A DNA stretch of 32,594 nucleotides from Roseovarius autotrophicus. Lineage in GTDB: Bacteria; Pseudomonadota; Alphaproteobacteria; Rhodobacterales; Rhodobacteraceae. The stretch is from assembly GCF_018069895.1 (NCBI RefSeq), contig NZ_JAGQDH010000026.1:1-32594 (forward strand), in the 5' to 3' direction. The notes beneath the pieces were generated by a model, which made no database searches, was not told where the DNA came from, and saw only the letters and a list, made by a program, of their open reading frames with translations. Shown here piece after piece: positions 1-9,400 of the stretch (positions are counted from its first letter, which is position 1; every line of letters starts with the position of its first letter). The position numbers and the translations under genes are program-made.

Positions 1-2
1 GC

Positions 3-659
3 CGGGGATCCCTCGATACGGTGCCGCGCGCGCATGTGGCGGGAACGCCGGTGATCTTCTTCGATGACGCCGCGCGGATCACCGAGGACTCCTGGGCGGC
101 GGGCGAGACGCTGGCGGTCCGGCTGCTACCCGAGACCGGTCGCGGGACGCTTTCCTTTGCGCTCGCGCCCGAGGACATCGTCACACTGGACCGCCGCGCC
201 ATCCGGCCCCTGCCGCCCGGGCGAGTGCAGGTCGATGGCAGCTATGCCCCAGACGTCGATGTGCTGGTGGCAGGCAATGTTGAACTGACCTGGTCCCATC
301 GCGACCGGCTGACCCAAACCAGCCCTGTCATCGTCGATCACACCGGCGCATCCATCGGGCCGGAGCCGGGCGTCACCTATGCGATCGAGGTGCGCTGGAT
401 CGATCCCGACACCGGCGTGGCGCTCATGCCGCCCGGTATCACCATCGACGCGGGCACCGGCACGAGCTGGACGCTGGCGCCCGAGGACATCCCCGAGACC
501 GGAACGCCGGCGCGCACGGCCGAGATCGACCTCGCCGTCCGGTCGCGTCGGCAGCGCGGAGACATCTTTCTCACAGACCGGGAAGCCCGCCGGTTCCGCC
601 TCACGGCCCCCTTCGCCGCTGGATGGGATCGCGGCTGGGGCTTCCTCTGGGGCAGCTGA
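3..659 (+). CDS. Phage tail protein, C-terminal part (gene begins outside window)
   Basis: The reading frame is already open at the first bases of the window, so this is the C-terminal end of a longer protein; the GTG at 21 is unlikely to be the true start. The visible 212+ residues are beta-rich, with many short Val/Thr/Asp/Gly strands and an Ala-Ala-Gly-Trp-Asp-Arg-Gly-Trp-Gly ending. This style is typical of the large tail or tail-tip proteins near the end of tail modules in Rhodobacterales prophages and gene-transfer-agent-like elements. The next gene downstream is a DUF2793-type protein, which supports a tail-module location. Sequence just after the stop (660-779) keeps strong coding character in another frame, so the natural C-terminus may be longer if the gene is frameshifted. 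The family assignment is from general resemblance; phage origin is fairly sure, the exact role is not. Confidence 0.6.
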   Translation, partial: RGSLDTVPRAHVAGTPVIFFDDAARITEDSWAAGETLAVRLLPETGRGTLSFALAPEDIVTLDRRAIRPLPPGRVQVDGSYAPDVDVLVAGNVELTWSHRDRLTQTSPVIVDHTGASIGPEPGVTYAIEVRWIDPDTGVALMPPGITIDAGTGTSWTLAPEDIPETGTPARTAEIDLAVRSRRQRGDIFLTDREARRFRLTAPFAAGWDRGWGFLWGS

Positions 660-734
660 CCGAGACCATTCGGCTCGACGCTGTCGCGAGCACCAGCATC
701 ACCACCACCTTCACAATGACAAGCGAGACCAAGC

Positions 735-1586
735 ATGCCGGAACGGATCATGCCGGGACTGGGGCTGCGCGCCTTCTATGACCCCGGCCAGCGTAATTGG
801 GGCACCAGCGTCAGCGAGGATCTGCGCGCCCTCTCGGTGCTGGTGCAGGCGCGCGCGCTGTCGCGAGGCACGGCTCTGCCGGGAAGCGGCGGTACCGGAG
901 ACGTTTACATCGTCCCGGCAGGTGACCCGACCAATGCCAATGCGCTGGCGCTCTGGAACGGAGAAGCGGGTGCGGAGGATTGGGTTTTCCTCACCCCGCA
1001 GGAGGGCTGGCAGGTCTGGGTGTCGGACGAGGCGCGGCATCTGCGTTTCACGGGAGGGGCTTGGGTCGAGGTGCCGCGCCCCGGTATCGTGCCGGTCCGC
1101 ACACTCACGGTCACAGCGCATACGCTGGAAGCCGTCGATCTGGGCAGCATCCTCGAGACCACCGGCTCGTCCGGCGTCACCATCACGATCCCGCCCGAGG
1201 CAGCGGTGCCCTTCGAGATCGGCACTCTGATCAACGTCACGCAGGTCGGGACCGGGGTGGCGACGGTGCAGGCCGATACGGGCGTTTCGCTCAATGGCGT
1301 CACCGGCGGCTCGGTCGCGCTCGATGGTCCATGGTCGGGCGCAGCACTCGTGAAGCGCGGTGCGGATGCCTGGGTTATACAGGGCGCGCATGAGTCTGCT
1401 GATGATGCGCGCGGCCAGCCGCGAGACTCAGGCGCGCGCAGCCGAGGAACTGAACTCATTGCCGGATGGTTCGACCATTGCCGAGATGCTAAGCGACTAC
1501 GCCGTGCTGCGAGATCAGACACGCAGTTGCAGCAGATGAAACGCTCGGCATCGATCGTCTGCCGCTCTTACTCGACGACCGGATAG
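735..1586 (+). CDS. DUF2793-type phage structural protein
   Basis: The first ~215 residues (to about nt 1390) look like a DUF2793 phage protein. They begin Met-Pro-Glu-Arg-Ile-Met-Pro-Gly-Leu-Gly-Leu and contain the signature stretch 'GSGGTGDVYIVPAG' followed by 'ALWNG' and 'GWQVWV', typical of proteins placed next to tail-tip genes in alphaproteobacterial prophages. A tail-fibre-associated role is likely but unproven. The last ~65 residues (nt ~1390-1586) are Arg/Ser-rich and low in pattern, and the coding signal there moves to another frame occupied by a 49-residue ORF. The real protein therefore probably ended near 1390 before the 3' end was altered. The stop overlaps the 3' end of the convergent HEPN gene by 19 bp, so this looks like the right edge of the prophage tail region. 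Start: ATG 75 bp after the preceding gene, with only a weak ribosome site. Confidence 0.65.
   Translation: MPERIMPGLGLRAFYDPGQRNWGTSVSEDLRALSVLVQARALSRGTALPGSGGTGDVYIVPAGDPTNANALALWNGEAGAEDWVFLTPQEGWQVWVSDEARHLRFTGGAWVEVPRPGIVPVRTLTVTAHTLEAVDLGSILETTGSSGVTITIPPEAAVPFEIGTLINVTQVGTGVATVQADTGVSLNGVTGGSVALDGPWSGAALVKRGADAWVIQGAHESADDARGQPRDSGARSRGTELIAGWFDHCRDAKRLRRAARSDTQLQQMKRSASIVCRSYSTTG
1390..1539 (+). CDS. Small ORF at the end of the phage tail module (49 aa)
   Basis: ATG at 1390, stop TGA at 1537-1539. The product starts MSLLMMRAASRETQARAAEE and looks amphipathic/helical, with several Glu, Arg and Leu. Third codon positions are mostly G or C and the codons look like those of the neighbouring phage genes. 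The overlapping longer frame becomes Arg/Ser-rich junk over exactly this stretch. I do not recognise the product. It may be a small natural gene following the DUF2793 protein, or the N-terminal remnant of a longer protein truncated when the HEPN/WYL cluster arrived. Confidence 0.4.
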   Translation: MSLLMMRAASRETQARAAEELNSLPDGSTIAEMLSDYAVLRDQTRSCSR

Positions 1587-2233
1587 AACGGCCGCCCCCA
1601 ATCCTCGTGGGGATTTTCCATCATCAGGTCGACGAATACCGGCATCAGGAAGGCAAGTATTGCAGCGCCGTCGCGGACCTGCGCCCGGTTGACCCCACTG
1701 TTCCAGGTTGATCCGCCATGGACTAGCTGGTTGCGCAAGACGTAAAGCCGGTCAAAAACGAAGCTCAGAACGCGAACGCTGTCGGCCGCCTGGAATGCAT
1801 GCGCGAAGCTGCGGGACGATGCCCTGAACTTCTCCTCCCAGTCCTCGAAGCCGTCGATCCCGTTGTGGTGCTGCCAGAACGGATTGAAGACGTAGCGATT
1901 TTCCATGAGCATTCGCACAGGGCCTGAGAAGCGCTGCCACAGCGCCTTGTAGATGCGCCGACCTTCGTCGCGCGCCACCAGCCTGCCGAAATAGTCGACG
2001 AAGGCAGCCCGTTCGCCAGGGGCTACCGACTGGAATTCCCGCTCGTCCGCGTAGGCGGCATTGAAAGCGATCCAGAGGAAGATAAAGCGGGCGTCATCGT
2101 CGTCACCACACGCCTCGGCGCGTCCGATCCAGCTGATGGCGCGATGCGCGCGCAGACCCATTGTCTCGGGAAAGCCACTGCGAATGGCGCGCTGCTTGGT
2201 TTTCAACGCAGCGTGGTCAAGAATATCCTTCAT
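1568..2233 (-). CDS. HEPN-domain protein, putative RNase (221 aa)
   Basis: Mostly helical protein with the diagnostic HEPN motif near its C-terminus: 'LRNQLVHGG', i.e. Arg167-Asn168-x3-His172, matching the Rx4-6H catalytic motif of metal-independent HEPN ribonucleases. The N-terminal part has 'FLWIAFNAAYAD', a W-x-x-F-N-x-x-Y pattern frequent in Apea-like/large HEPN proteins. HEPN proteins commonly act as toxins or as effectors of antiviral systems; that is family knowledge, and activity here is inferred. It lies 24 bp downstream of the WYL regulator on the same strand with a good ribosome site (GAGGGGA), so the two are probably one transcript. Alternative: a catalytically silent HEPN used as a nucleotide- or protein-binding module. 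I saw no partner nucleotidyltransferase (MNT) gene next to it. Confidence 0.75.
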   Translation of the reverse strand: MKDILDHAALKTKQRAIRSGFPETMGLRAHRAISWIGRAEACGDDDDARFIFLWIAFNAAYADEREFQSVAPGERAAFVDYFGRLVARDEGRRIYKALWQRFSGPVRMLMENRYVFNPFWQHHNGIDGFEDWEEKFRASSRSFAHAFQAADSVRVLSFVFDRLYVLRNQLVHGGSTWNSGVNRAQVRDGAAILAFLMPVFVDLMMENPHEDWGRPFYPVVE

Positions 2234-2257
2234 TCACAATCCCCTCTGAAAATCCTA

Positions 2258-3241
2258 TCACGGCAAGGCCGCAAAATCTGGCCTTCGGTATCCTTCGACT
2301 AGGGCCCGCAACCCGTCAGGCGCGATCACCTCGACCGTGTCGCCCCACTGATAGAGGTGCCAAGCCATCTCGAGCCAGCCGGCCGCAGTGAACCGGACAA
2401 GCAGGCTTCCATCTTCCTGTGGCTCCAGGACCTGCGTCGGGTGAAAACGGAATTCTGCAGCACGCTCAGCGGCTCGAGGCGCGAAGCGCCAAGTCACCTC
2501 GCCGTATTGCGCCGGGTCCTGATAGACGCCGAAGGCCTTGGCGGCATAGTCCACCAGTGTGAATCCCGGTGCGAAGGCGAAGCTTTCGTCGAGCACCTCG
2601 GCAATATGAATCCGGTCCATGCGGAAGTTCAGGATCGTTTCGCTGCGCGATGGTTGCCGCGCCACAAGGTAGCTGCGGTGGCCCAGCAGAAGTCCGTGGG
2701 GTTCGATCACCCTAGGCGCGGCATCAACAGGTCCATAGATGACGCGCAGCCGAAACGGGCCTCGCAGAGCCTCCATGACTGCATCCGTCACCTCAGGACG
2801 CAGGGCGACGGTCGGACCGGGACGCATGACTTGGCCAAGACCAGCCAACACCGCCTCGGCATCGGCCTCGGAACGCGTTGCATCGCGTGGGGTCAGCCGA
2901 GCCATCAGACCATCACGCAGATCTTCGAGCGCGCGGGCATGGCGCAGTCGCGCCTGGTCGCGGGCGGTGCGGGCTGCGATTTCCAAGGCCTCGATGGTGG
3001 TTTCCTGTCGCGGCTGCAGCCGCTCGGGCGGGGGCGCGTCCAGTCGCCAGTACCTTCGGCGATCCTCCGCATCCGTGGTCGTGACATTGGCGAATGCTGC
3101 GTCCAGTGCTTCGGTCATCCGTTGTGCCGTGCGGTGTGAGACGCCGAACTCGGTGCAGATGTCCTCAAGGCTAACGCCGCCACGACGGGAGGCTGCCATC
3201 TGGGCGAGACGGAGCAGATCCTGAGCCTTGGAGAAAGACAT
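2258..3241 (-). CDS. WYL-domain transcriptional regulator (HTH-WYL)
   Basis: A 327-residue protein with an N-terminal winged-helix segment (residues ~8-55, 'GGVSLEDICTEFGVSHRTAQRMTEAL') and a central WYL domain (~165-235). The WYL domain includes 'EPHGLLLGHRSYLVARQ', the position of the W-Y-L-type ligand-binding motif, and 'FRMDRI'. A WCX-like C-terminal domain follows. WYL regulators of this type (CapW, BrxR and relatives) are often found as repressors of antiphage operons; that is known for the family. It is transcribed leftward and divergently from the giant ATPase gene, and is followed by the HEPN gene. The 187-bp divergent gap contains a nested imperfect inverted repeat that could be its operator. 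It most likely autoregulates and controls the two flanking operons. Confidence 0.88.
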   Translation of the reverse strand: MSFSKAQDLLRLAQMAASRRGGVSLEDICTEFGVSHRTAQRMTEALDAAFANVTTTDAEDRRRYWRLDAPPPERLQPRQETTIEALEIAARTARDQARLRHARALEDLRDGLMARLTPRDATRSEADAEAVLAGLGQVMRPGPTVALRPEVTDAVMEALRGPFRLRVIYGPVDAAPRVIEPHGLLLGHRSYLVARQPSRSETILNFRMDRIHIAEVLDESFAFAPGFTLVDYAAKAFGVYQDPAQYGEVTWRFAPRAAERAAEFRFHPTQVLEPQEDGSLLVRFTAAGWLEMAWHLYQWGDTVEVIAPDGLRALVEGYRRPDFAALP

Positions 3242-3428
3242 TTGACCTCTATGCCAGAAATTGACACCATCATAAGCTATTGATCAACTTGCGGTCTGTC
3301 GAGGCGATTCCCTCGGGGGTCGAGTGTCGCAAGTATTGGAGCATTAACAGGCTGCTGAAATAGTCCCGCCTCGACAACGATTTGAGAACATGATTTGTGA
3401 CCGCACTGGCTGAAATCAAAGAGGCGTC
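3242..3428. promoter_or_regulatory. Divergent regulatory region between WYL and giant ATPase genes
   Basis: Gap with more A/T than the flanking genes. It contains a nested imperfect inverted repeat at 3288-3333: outer arms CTTGCG (3288-3293) and CGCAAG (3328-3333), then TCGA on each side, and inner arms CGAGG/CCTCG around a 6-base centre. An 8-bp palindrome TTGATCAA lies at 3280-3287, and TTGAC occurs twice at 3242 and 3261. These are plausible operator sites for the adjacent WYL regulator. I could not fix -35/-10 boxes with confidence for either direction. Confidence 0.45.
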
Positions 3429-6400
3429 ATGAGATTCGACCCAAAGGACGTCGTCGAGCATCTGCGCCACAACCTTGAGCGTTATCCCTATGCTGACGGG
3501 TTCCCTGTCCTTCGCGAGCTTCTGCAGAATGCCGATGACCCGAAAGCTGAAGCTGAAAGCGTAGCCGTATGCCTCCTCAGCGGATGGCCGGATGCTGCCA
3601 ATCCGCTGCTCCGTGGGCCGGGCCTTTTGCTGGTCAACGACGGTGGTTTCGATGCTGGCTCAGCGACAGGCATGCAAACCTTCGGGGGAAGCGTGAAGGC
3701 GCTCGACGAAGCAGCCGTGGGGCGGTTCGGCCTCGGGCAGAAATCGGTCTTTCACCTTTGCGATGCTTTTGTCGTTGTTCCATGCGGTTACGGGACAGAA
3801 CACCTTCCCTTTGTCGTGAACCCTTTCGAGACGCTCGGACGCGAAGGCGATGATTGCCTTCGCTGGGACACGATCGATGAAAGCGATGCCTCGCTTATCG
3901 TTTCGGCTGGGGAGCGCTACATTTCCTCTAGTCGCAGACTGAATTTGTGGTTCCCCTTGCGACGCCCTGGGCTGCGCCCGAAGCCGACGAGCAAGGGCGT
4001 CGTCGCCACGGATATCGCACCAGAGAGCCTTGTGCCCCTTGCAAACCGACAGCGTCTCGCTGAAATGCTGGCATCGCTACGCGATGTGCGCCGCGTGTCG
4101 GTCGAGATCAACGGCGTACGCGTTGAACTCGACCGTGGTGAGGCCCCCGGCCTGGTCGGGTACGGCCTTGACCCGGGCGATCGCAGTTTCGGAGGCACGC
4201 TTGGCCCTGGAATGGTCAGCCTCGGCCGCGAGAGGCGCGCGCCCAACACCTTCTGTAGCCACCTAAGGGATTCTGACAACTGGCCCCTCAGCCGTAACCC
4301 GGACACCGATGAGGAGAAAAAGCAAAAGGCCACGCCACACGGCGCTGCGATCCTTGTGATTGAGCCCGACAGCCGTGGGCGGCTCCTTGCTGACTGGTCG
4401 GTGCTCCTGCCGGTAACTGAGGCTTTTCGCGTCCTCCACCATGACGGCAAGGGGCGCCTGAAGTTGCTCCTCCACGGATGCTTTTTCGTCGACAGCGGAC
4501 GTAAGTCTGTCATCGGGCTTGACGATGCCGGCTCGAAGCAATCCGAGCAGAGGCCTTCGAACGAGGCCGCGCTACGTGCCGATTGGAACCGTAACATCCG
4601 CGACAGGCTCGTCCTGCCGCTGATTCCAGCCGTCTTCCACGACGCTCTGGCACAACAGGTACTCTCGAGCGATGCACTGGCCAATGCGGTGAGAGCGCTG
4701 GCGACCAGCGACTTCGGCCGGACTCACCGCGAAGCCATCGCGGCCGAACATGTGCTGGCCCGCTGCGTTGACGTCACTCGGGACAGCACGTTGGCGCGCT
4801 GGCACCTCGTTCCGGCCGGGACGACCCTGCGGCCCTTGCCGGCACCCGACGAGCGCGGGCGCGTCGCGCTCGTTGAGCTATTGCCCGATGTCGCCGAATG
4901 GGCTGCGGCGCGCAACCTAACTCTGGTCTGTGGCGCAGACGCACTGCTTGCGCCCGAAGTGCCAAGCTGGGACCCCGAGGAGCTGACGGAGTTTCTGGCG
5001 GTGCTCAAGCCCGAGTGCTTTGCAAGCGAAAGACACACGCGCGTTCTGACCGATTTTCTACTTGTCGCATGCGCCAACGATGACCTGCGCGGGGCTGCGG
5101 CCGAGCCGGTCATCAACCGGCTGAGGAAGGCGATTGCCTCGGCGCGCGCGCTTGCACCGCATGCCCGGATCGCCGAGGTTCTGGCCGCCGTAAATTGTGC
5201 GGACATCGTGCCGTTGCCACCCTCTGCCTCAGAGCGCTACGTGTTGCGCGCAATTGCGCAGGCGCAGAACGCGCCGCTTTGTCTGCCCCGAGCATGGCTA
5301 CCGGAGGGGACGACCGACAGCCCGACGCTCGACGCCGACAAGGCACGACCTCTCATCGCAGCGTTACAGCCACTGTTTGCGAACGAAGCGCGGGGCGAGG
5401 CCGCAGGTGCGGCATCCCTCGCGATCGTGCGACGACTGAAGAACCTGGAAACGGCACTTGCCGACCCGGAGCTTCGCCAACTTCCTGTGGTGCGGGCGCT
5501 CTATGGAAGTGGCAGCCGCCTGCTGAGCCTTGCCGAACTCGACGCCACCGCGCGCGAAGGGCTGCTGTTCCGGGATACACCGCCAGAGAAAAAACTCCTC
5601 GGGCTGCTGGCAGATGCGCTGCCCGGTTCGAATGCGTTCATCTTGCCAAATGCAGTTGCCGCGGCACTGCAAGATGTGAGCCATAGCCCATCCGTTCGGC
5701 CCACTTTCCGCTTGGCTAGCCTCGATGTCGGAGCCGTCTGCTCCTTGGCACGAAGAGCCGAGGCGTTCGGTCCGCCTCAGGCCCGCGCCGCGCTGCTAAA
5801 CAGCATCTTCACGGATGATGCGGATAAGCGCGACGCCCTGCGGGCGCTTGCAGCCGGGGATCGCCGTGCGCTTGATCCTAGTGTCAAACTTGAGGCGCTG
5901 CGCGAGACAGCCCCGGCGCTAGACGCGCTCATCACGCAGCTTATCGCAACTTCGGCGCAAGATGCTCTGGTACCGTCTGAGGTTATCGACACGCTCGGTC
6001 GGGCCAATTCGAACAAACTGTCGATCGCTACGATAGAGGGAGCGGACCTTGGTGATCTGCTCTACCGTCACGCTGAGGAGTTGCCCGAGCGCGGCCTAGA
6101 CCTAAAGGCGGCCGAGTCGATCCTGTGCGCTGGCATCCCCGAGGAATTGCTCCGAAAGCTTCCGATTCTGCCCACGACGCAGGGCGGCTGGGCGTCACCG
6201 AACGACCTTTACCAATCGAACCCAGACTGGCCTGTCCCGGCGAGCATTACTGCCCTTGTGCCTATGCTTGGTGGCACCATCGAGCAGAAGGCCAAGAAAC
6301 GCGCAGAGGAGCTCGTGCGTCTCTGGTCACCCGAGGCGCAGATCGCAGTCTGCCTCGGCCAACCTGAACCCTCGCGCTTCGCCGTCGAGATTATCGAGGC

Positions 6401-9400
6401 ACTCGCAAGGGCCGACCGGCCTGACCCGGACCAGATCGGCCGGGTCCCTTGGCTTCTTGACCTTCGCGGCAGCGCCTGGAAGCCCGAGGATGTGCTCGAC
6501 CTGTCCGACGAGATCCTCACGGCGGCGCGGCAGGCGCTTGGTGACGATCTGCCTTTCCTGCCGGTAAGCGACATCACTCCGACGCTCCGCGATCACCCAG
6601 GCTTCGCCGCTTTGCGATACAGGGACGTGCTTTCCGACGGGGCTGGCTCTCTCGACGGGCTTCTGCTCATAGTCGAGACCGAGAGACCTGTCGCCTATAT
6701 GGGCGAGGTCAACGAGGAGTTGGCAGGGGCGCTTACCGACCTCGCTGCTGCTGGCACCGTCCTCCCGCTCGCTGGCTGGCCCCTTCTCGCCGCCGTGCTG
6801 CGAGCGCTTGCCAACGACAACGAGAAGAACGCAAGGCGGGTGTGCGAGGTCCTCATGCAATTTGGGACCGCCGACAGTGTATCGTCCTTGGACGTTGACG
6901 GTTGGCTCAATGCCTTGGCGAGGATGGCGCAGGAGGGGAAAAGCACGACCCACGCTGCGAATAGTTCTGCGCGCGTCGCCTACGAGGCGAGCTTCCGGGC
7001 GATGACTGCATGGCCCATCTCGAGTTTCCGGGTGATCATGGGCAAAGTGTTGGTGCCCACCGCGGCAGGCACCTGGAAGCAAGGTTGCGATGTCACTGTC
7101 CGATGCACGGGGGTTGCGCCGGATGTCCTCCTCCAGGCGGAACTCGCCGAGCTTTTGCCGGTACATGAGGATCCAGCCGCCGCCGAGGATGGTGCCACAT
7201 CTGAATCCTCCGATTTCGAGGAGGCAGTTTGGTCAGAGCAAGACTGTTCGCAAAGCTTGGTGGCGGTTCTGACGCGACTTCGGGCGCAGGTTCCGGAGCA
7301 GGCACTCGCACTGTTCGCCGCGCTAGTCGCTGATCGTGATCTCTTCGAGAGGCTGGCGCGCGATCATCTGGCGCTGCCGCAGGCACGGATTCTTGCGATC
7401 CAGAACAGGCTGAGCGAAATCGTTGGCTACCTCGATCCCGATCAGACAGAAAGAACCCATGATCTCTCGTCGATCCGCAAAGACGTTCACCTGTACTTCA
7501 AGCTGACTACCGGCGGAGCTGTCCCGATACTTGCGCTTGACGGAAGCTTTAGAAACGCTCCTATCGCAATAATGGCACCATTCGAGGTTCTTGGAGCGGG
7601 ACATCAGCAGCAACGCAGGCTGAAAGCGGAAGGTGCCCCTGCCGGACTTGGCACGATGGCCCATGAGATTACGCTCGCTGAAAGTGATGGCCTGATCGCA
7701 CCGGCCACACTGGAGGAATTAATCGCAACCGTTGGACGGCTCACTCTATGGCATTTCCGTCATTGTGAGGAAGATGTTCTTGAGGAATTCCGGCAAGCAT
7801 TCCGTGCTGAACAAGCGACGGTCGAGGATACGCGCGCCCGCCTCGAGGATCGTCTGCCGCAGATTTTGGCAGAACTGAAGCCAGTCCGGGGATCGAGGCT
7901 CCGGGACGTTCTGAACCGGTATGAGACGAAGGAGCAGTCCATCCCGCCAAACCGGCGTGCAGACCAATTACCCTCAGCCAAGCGCTTGCTTTGGGAGGAG
8001 GTTGCATCGCAAGAGACGGCTACCGAACTGCTCGCGCTGATCCGTCATGGCATCGGGAGCTACGGCTATGGCCCTGCGCGCGTGGTGTTCGAACTCTTCC
8101 AGAACGCCGACGACGCTACGTTTCAACACCCGCCCGAGGGGGCGCAATTGTGCCGTGTTGTGTTCCAGACCGAGCGTTTGCGCCTGCAGCACTGGGGTCG
8201 TCTCATCAATCGTCCCGGGCGTCCGGCCGACGGCGAACGTGAGGGCTGCCAGCGAGACCTCTTCAACATGCTTCTCATGAACCTTTCCGAAAAGCGCGAG
8301 GAGGTGACGGGGCGATTCGGGCTGGGGTTCAAGAGCGTGCATCTAATTGCCCGCGAGGTGGGGATCGCCTCCGGTTTCGAGGCATCTTGCCGAGTGAAGG
8401 GAGGCATGTTGCCTGAGGTGTGGGAGGGCGGACGGACACTCTCCCTGGACGAAAGCCGAGATGGCAGGCGCGCAACACTTATTGAGCTTGAGATCGACCC
8501 TGATCGCGATGCTGAGGCTGAAGAGGCACGAGCGGCCTTCGCCAGCTGCGTGCGGTGGTTGCCAGCCACGGCGCGGGCAATCCGCGAGATCGAGCTTAAT
8601 GGCCGCCGTTTTAAGGCCCGCTTCGCCGAGACAGGCGCGGCGGGGATTGGGCATGTCGTCTTCGAAGGGGCGGAACCCGGCCGGGCGCTTGCGCTTACAC
8701 TGGACGGGAATACGACACTGTTTCTGCCCGTCAGTTCCGACGGTCCTCAAGCGCTGCCCGAGACCCTGCCGAGGCTGTGGTTGCTTGCGCCACTTGAAGA
8801 GGAGTGCCGCGCTGGCTGGCTTCTCAACTCCTATAGTTTTCGCGTCGATCCTGGACGCGGGCGGCTTGCGGGCAGCGTCGATGAGCGCGCGGCTATCTTC
8901 GACCGTCTGGGCCGGGCGCTAGGGCAGAGGCTGGTCGAACTCTACGACCTCATCGAACGTGACTGGACGGGCTTTGCAGATGACGCTGGGCTTGCTGACC
9001 GGAACGCCGCCTCGGGGCGCGCAGTGTTCCTGGAACGCCTTATACGTCTCCTAACGGCAGATGTGTCCCGCGATGACGGTGACGAACGGCTCGAGACGCA
9101 CCTCCACCGCGAAGGTGGCCTAACGCACCTGTTCCGCGAGCGTGAGGCACTACCGACCGGGCTGCCGGCTCCCTTCGCACCCTTCTTGCGCGCGGATCAG
9201 GTACGCTGGCAGATCGTCGGGCCGCTTGCTGAGCAGGGGCGGCTGAGGAGACTCACGGGCTGGCGGGGGATTGCGGACATCGCGCACTCGGCGGTGAGTC
9301 TAAAGGCAGCGATGCTGCTCCAGCGGCTCGGGTTCGACACCCCGCAAACCTTCGATGCGGCAAAGCTCGTCAATGCAGAATTGGGTGAGAGCAAGCAGGT

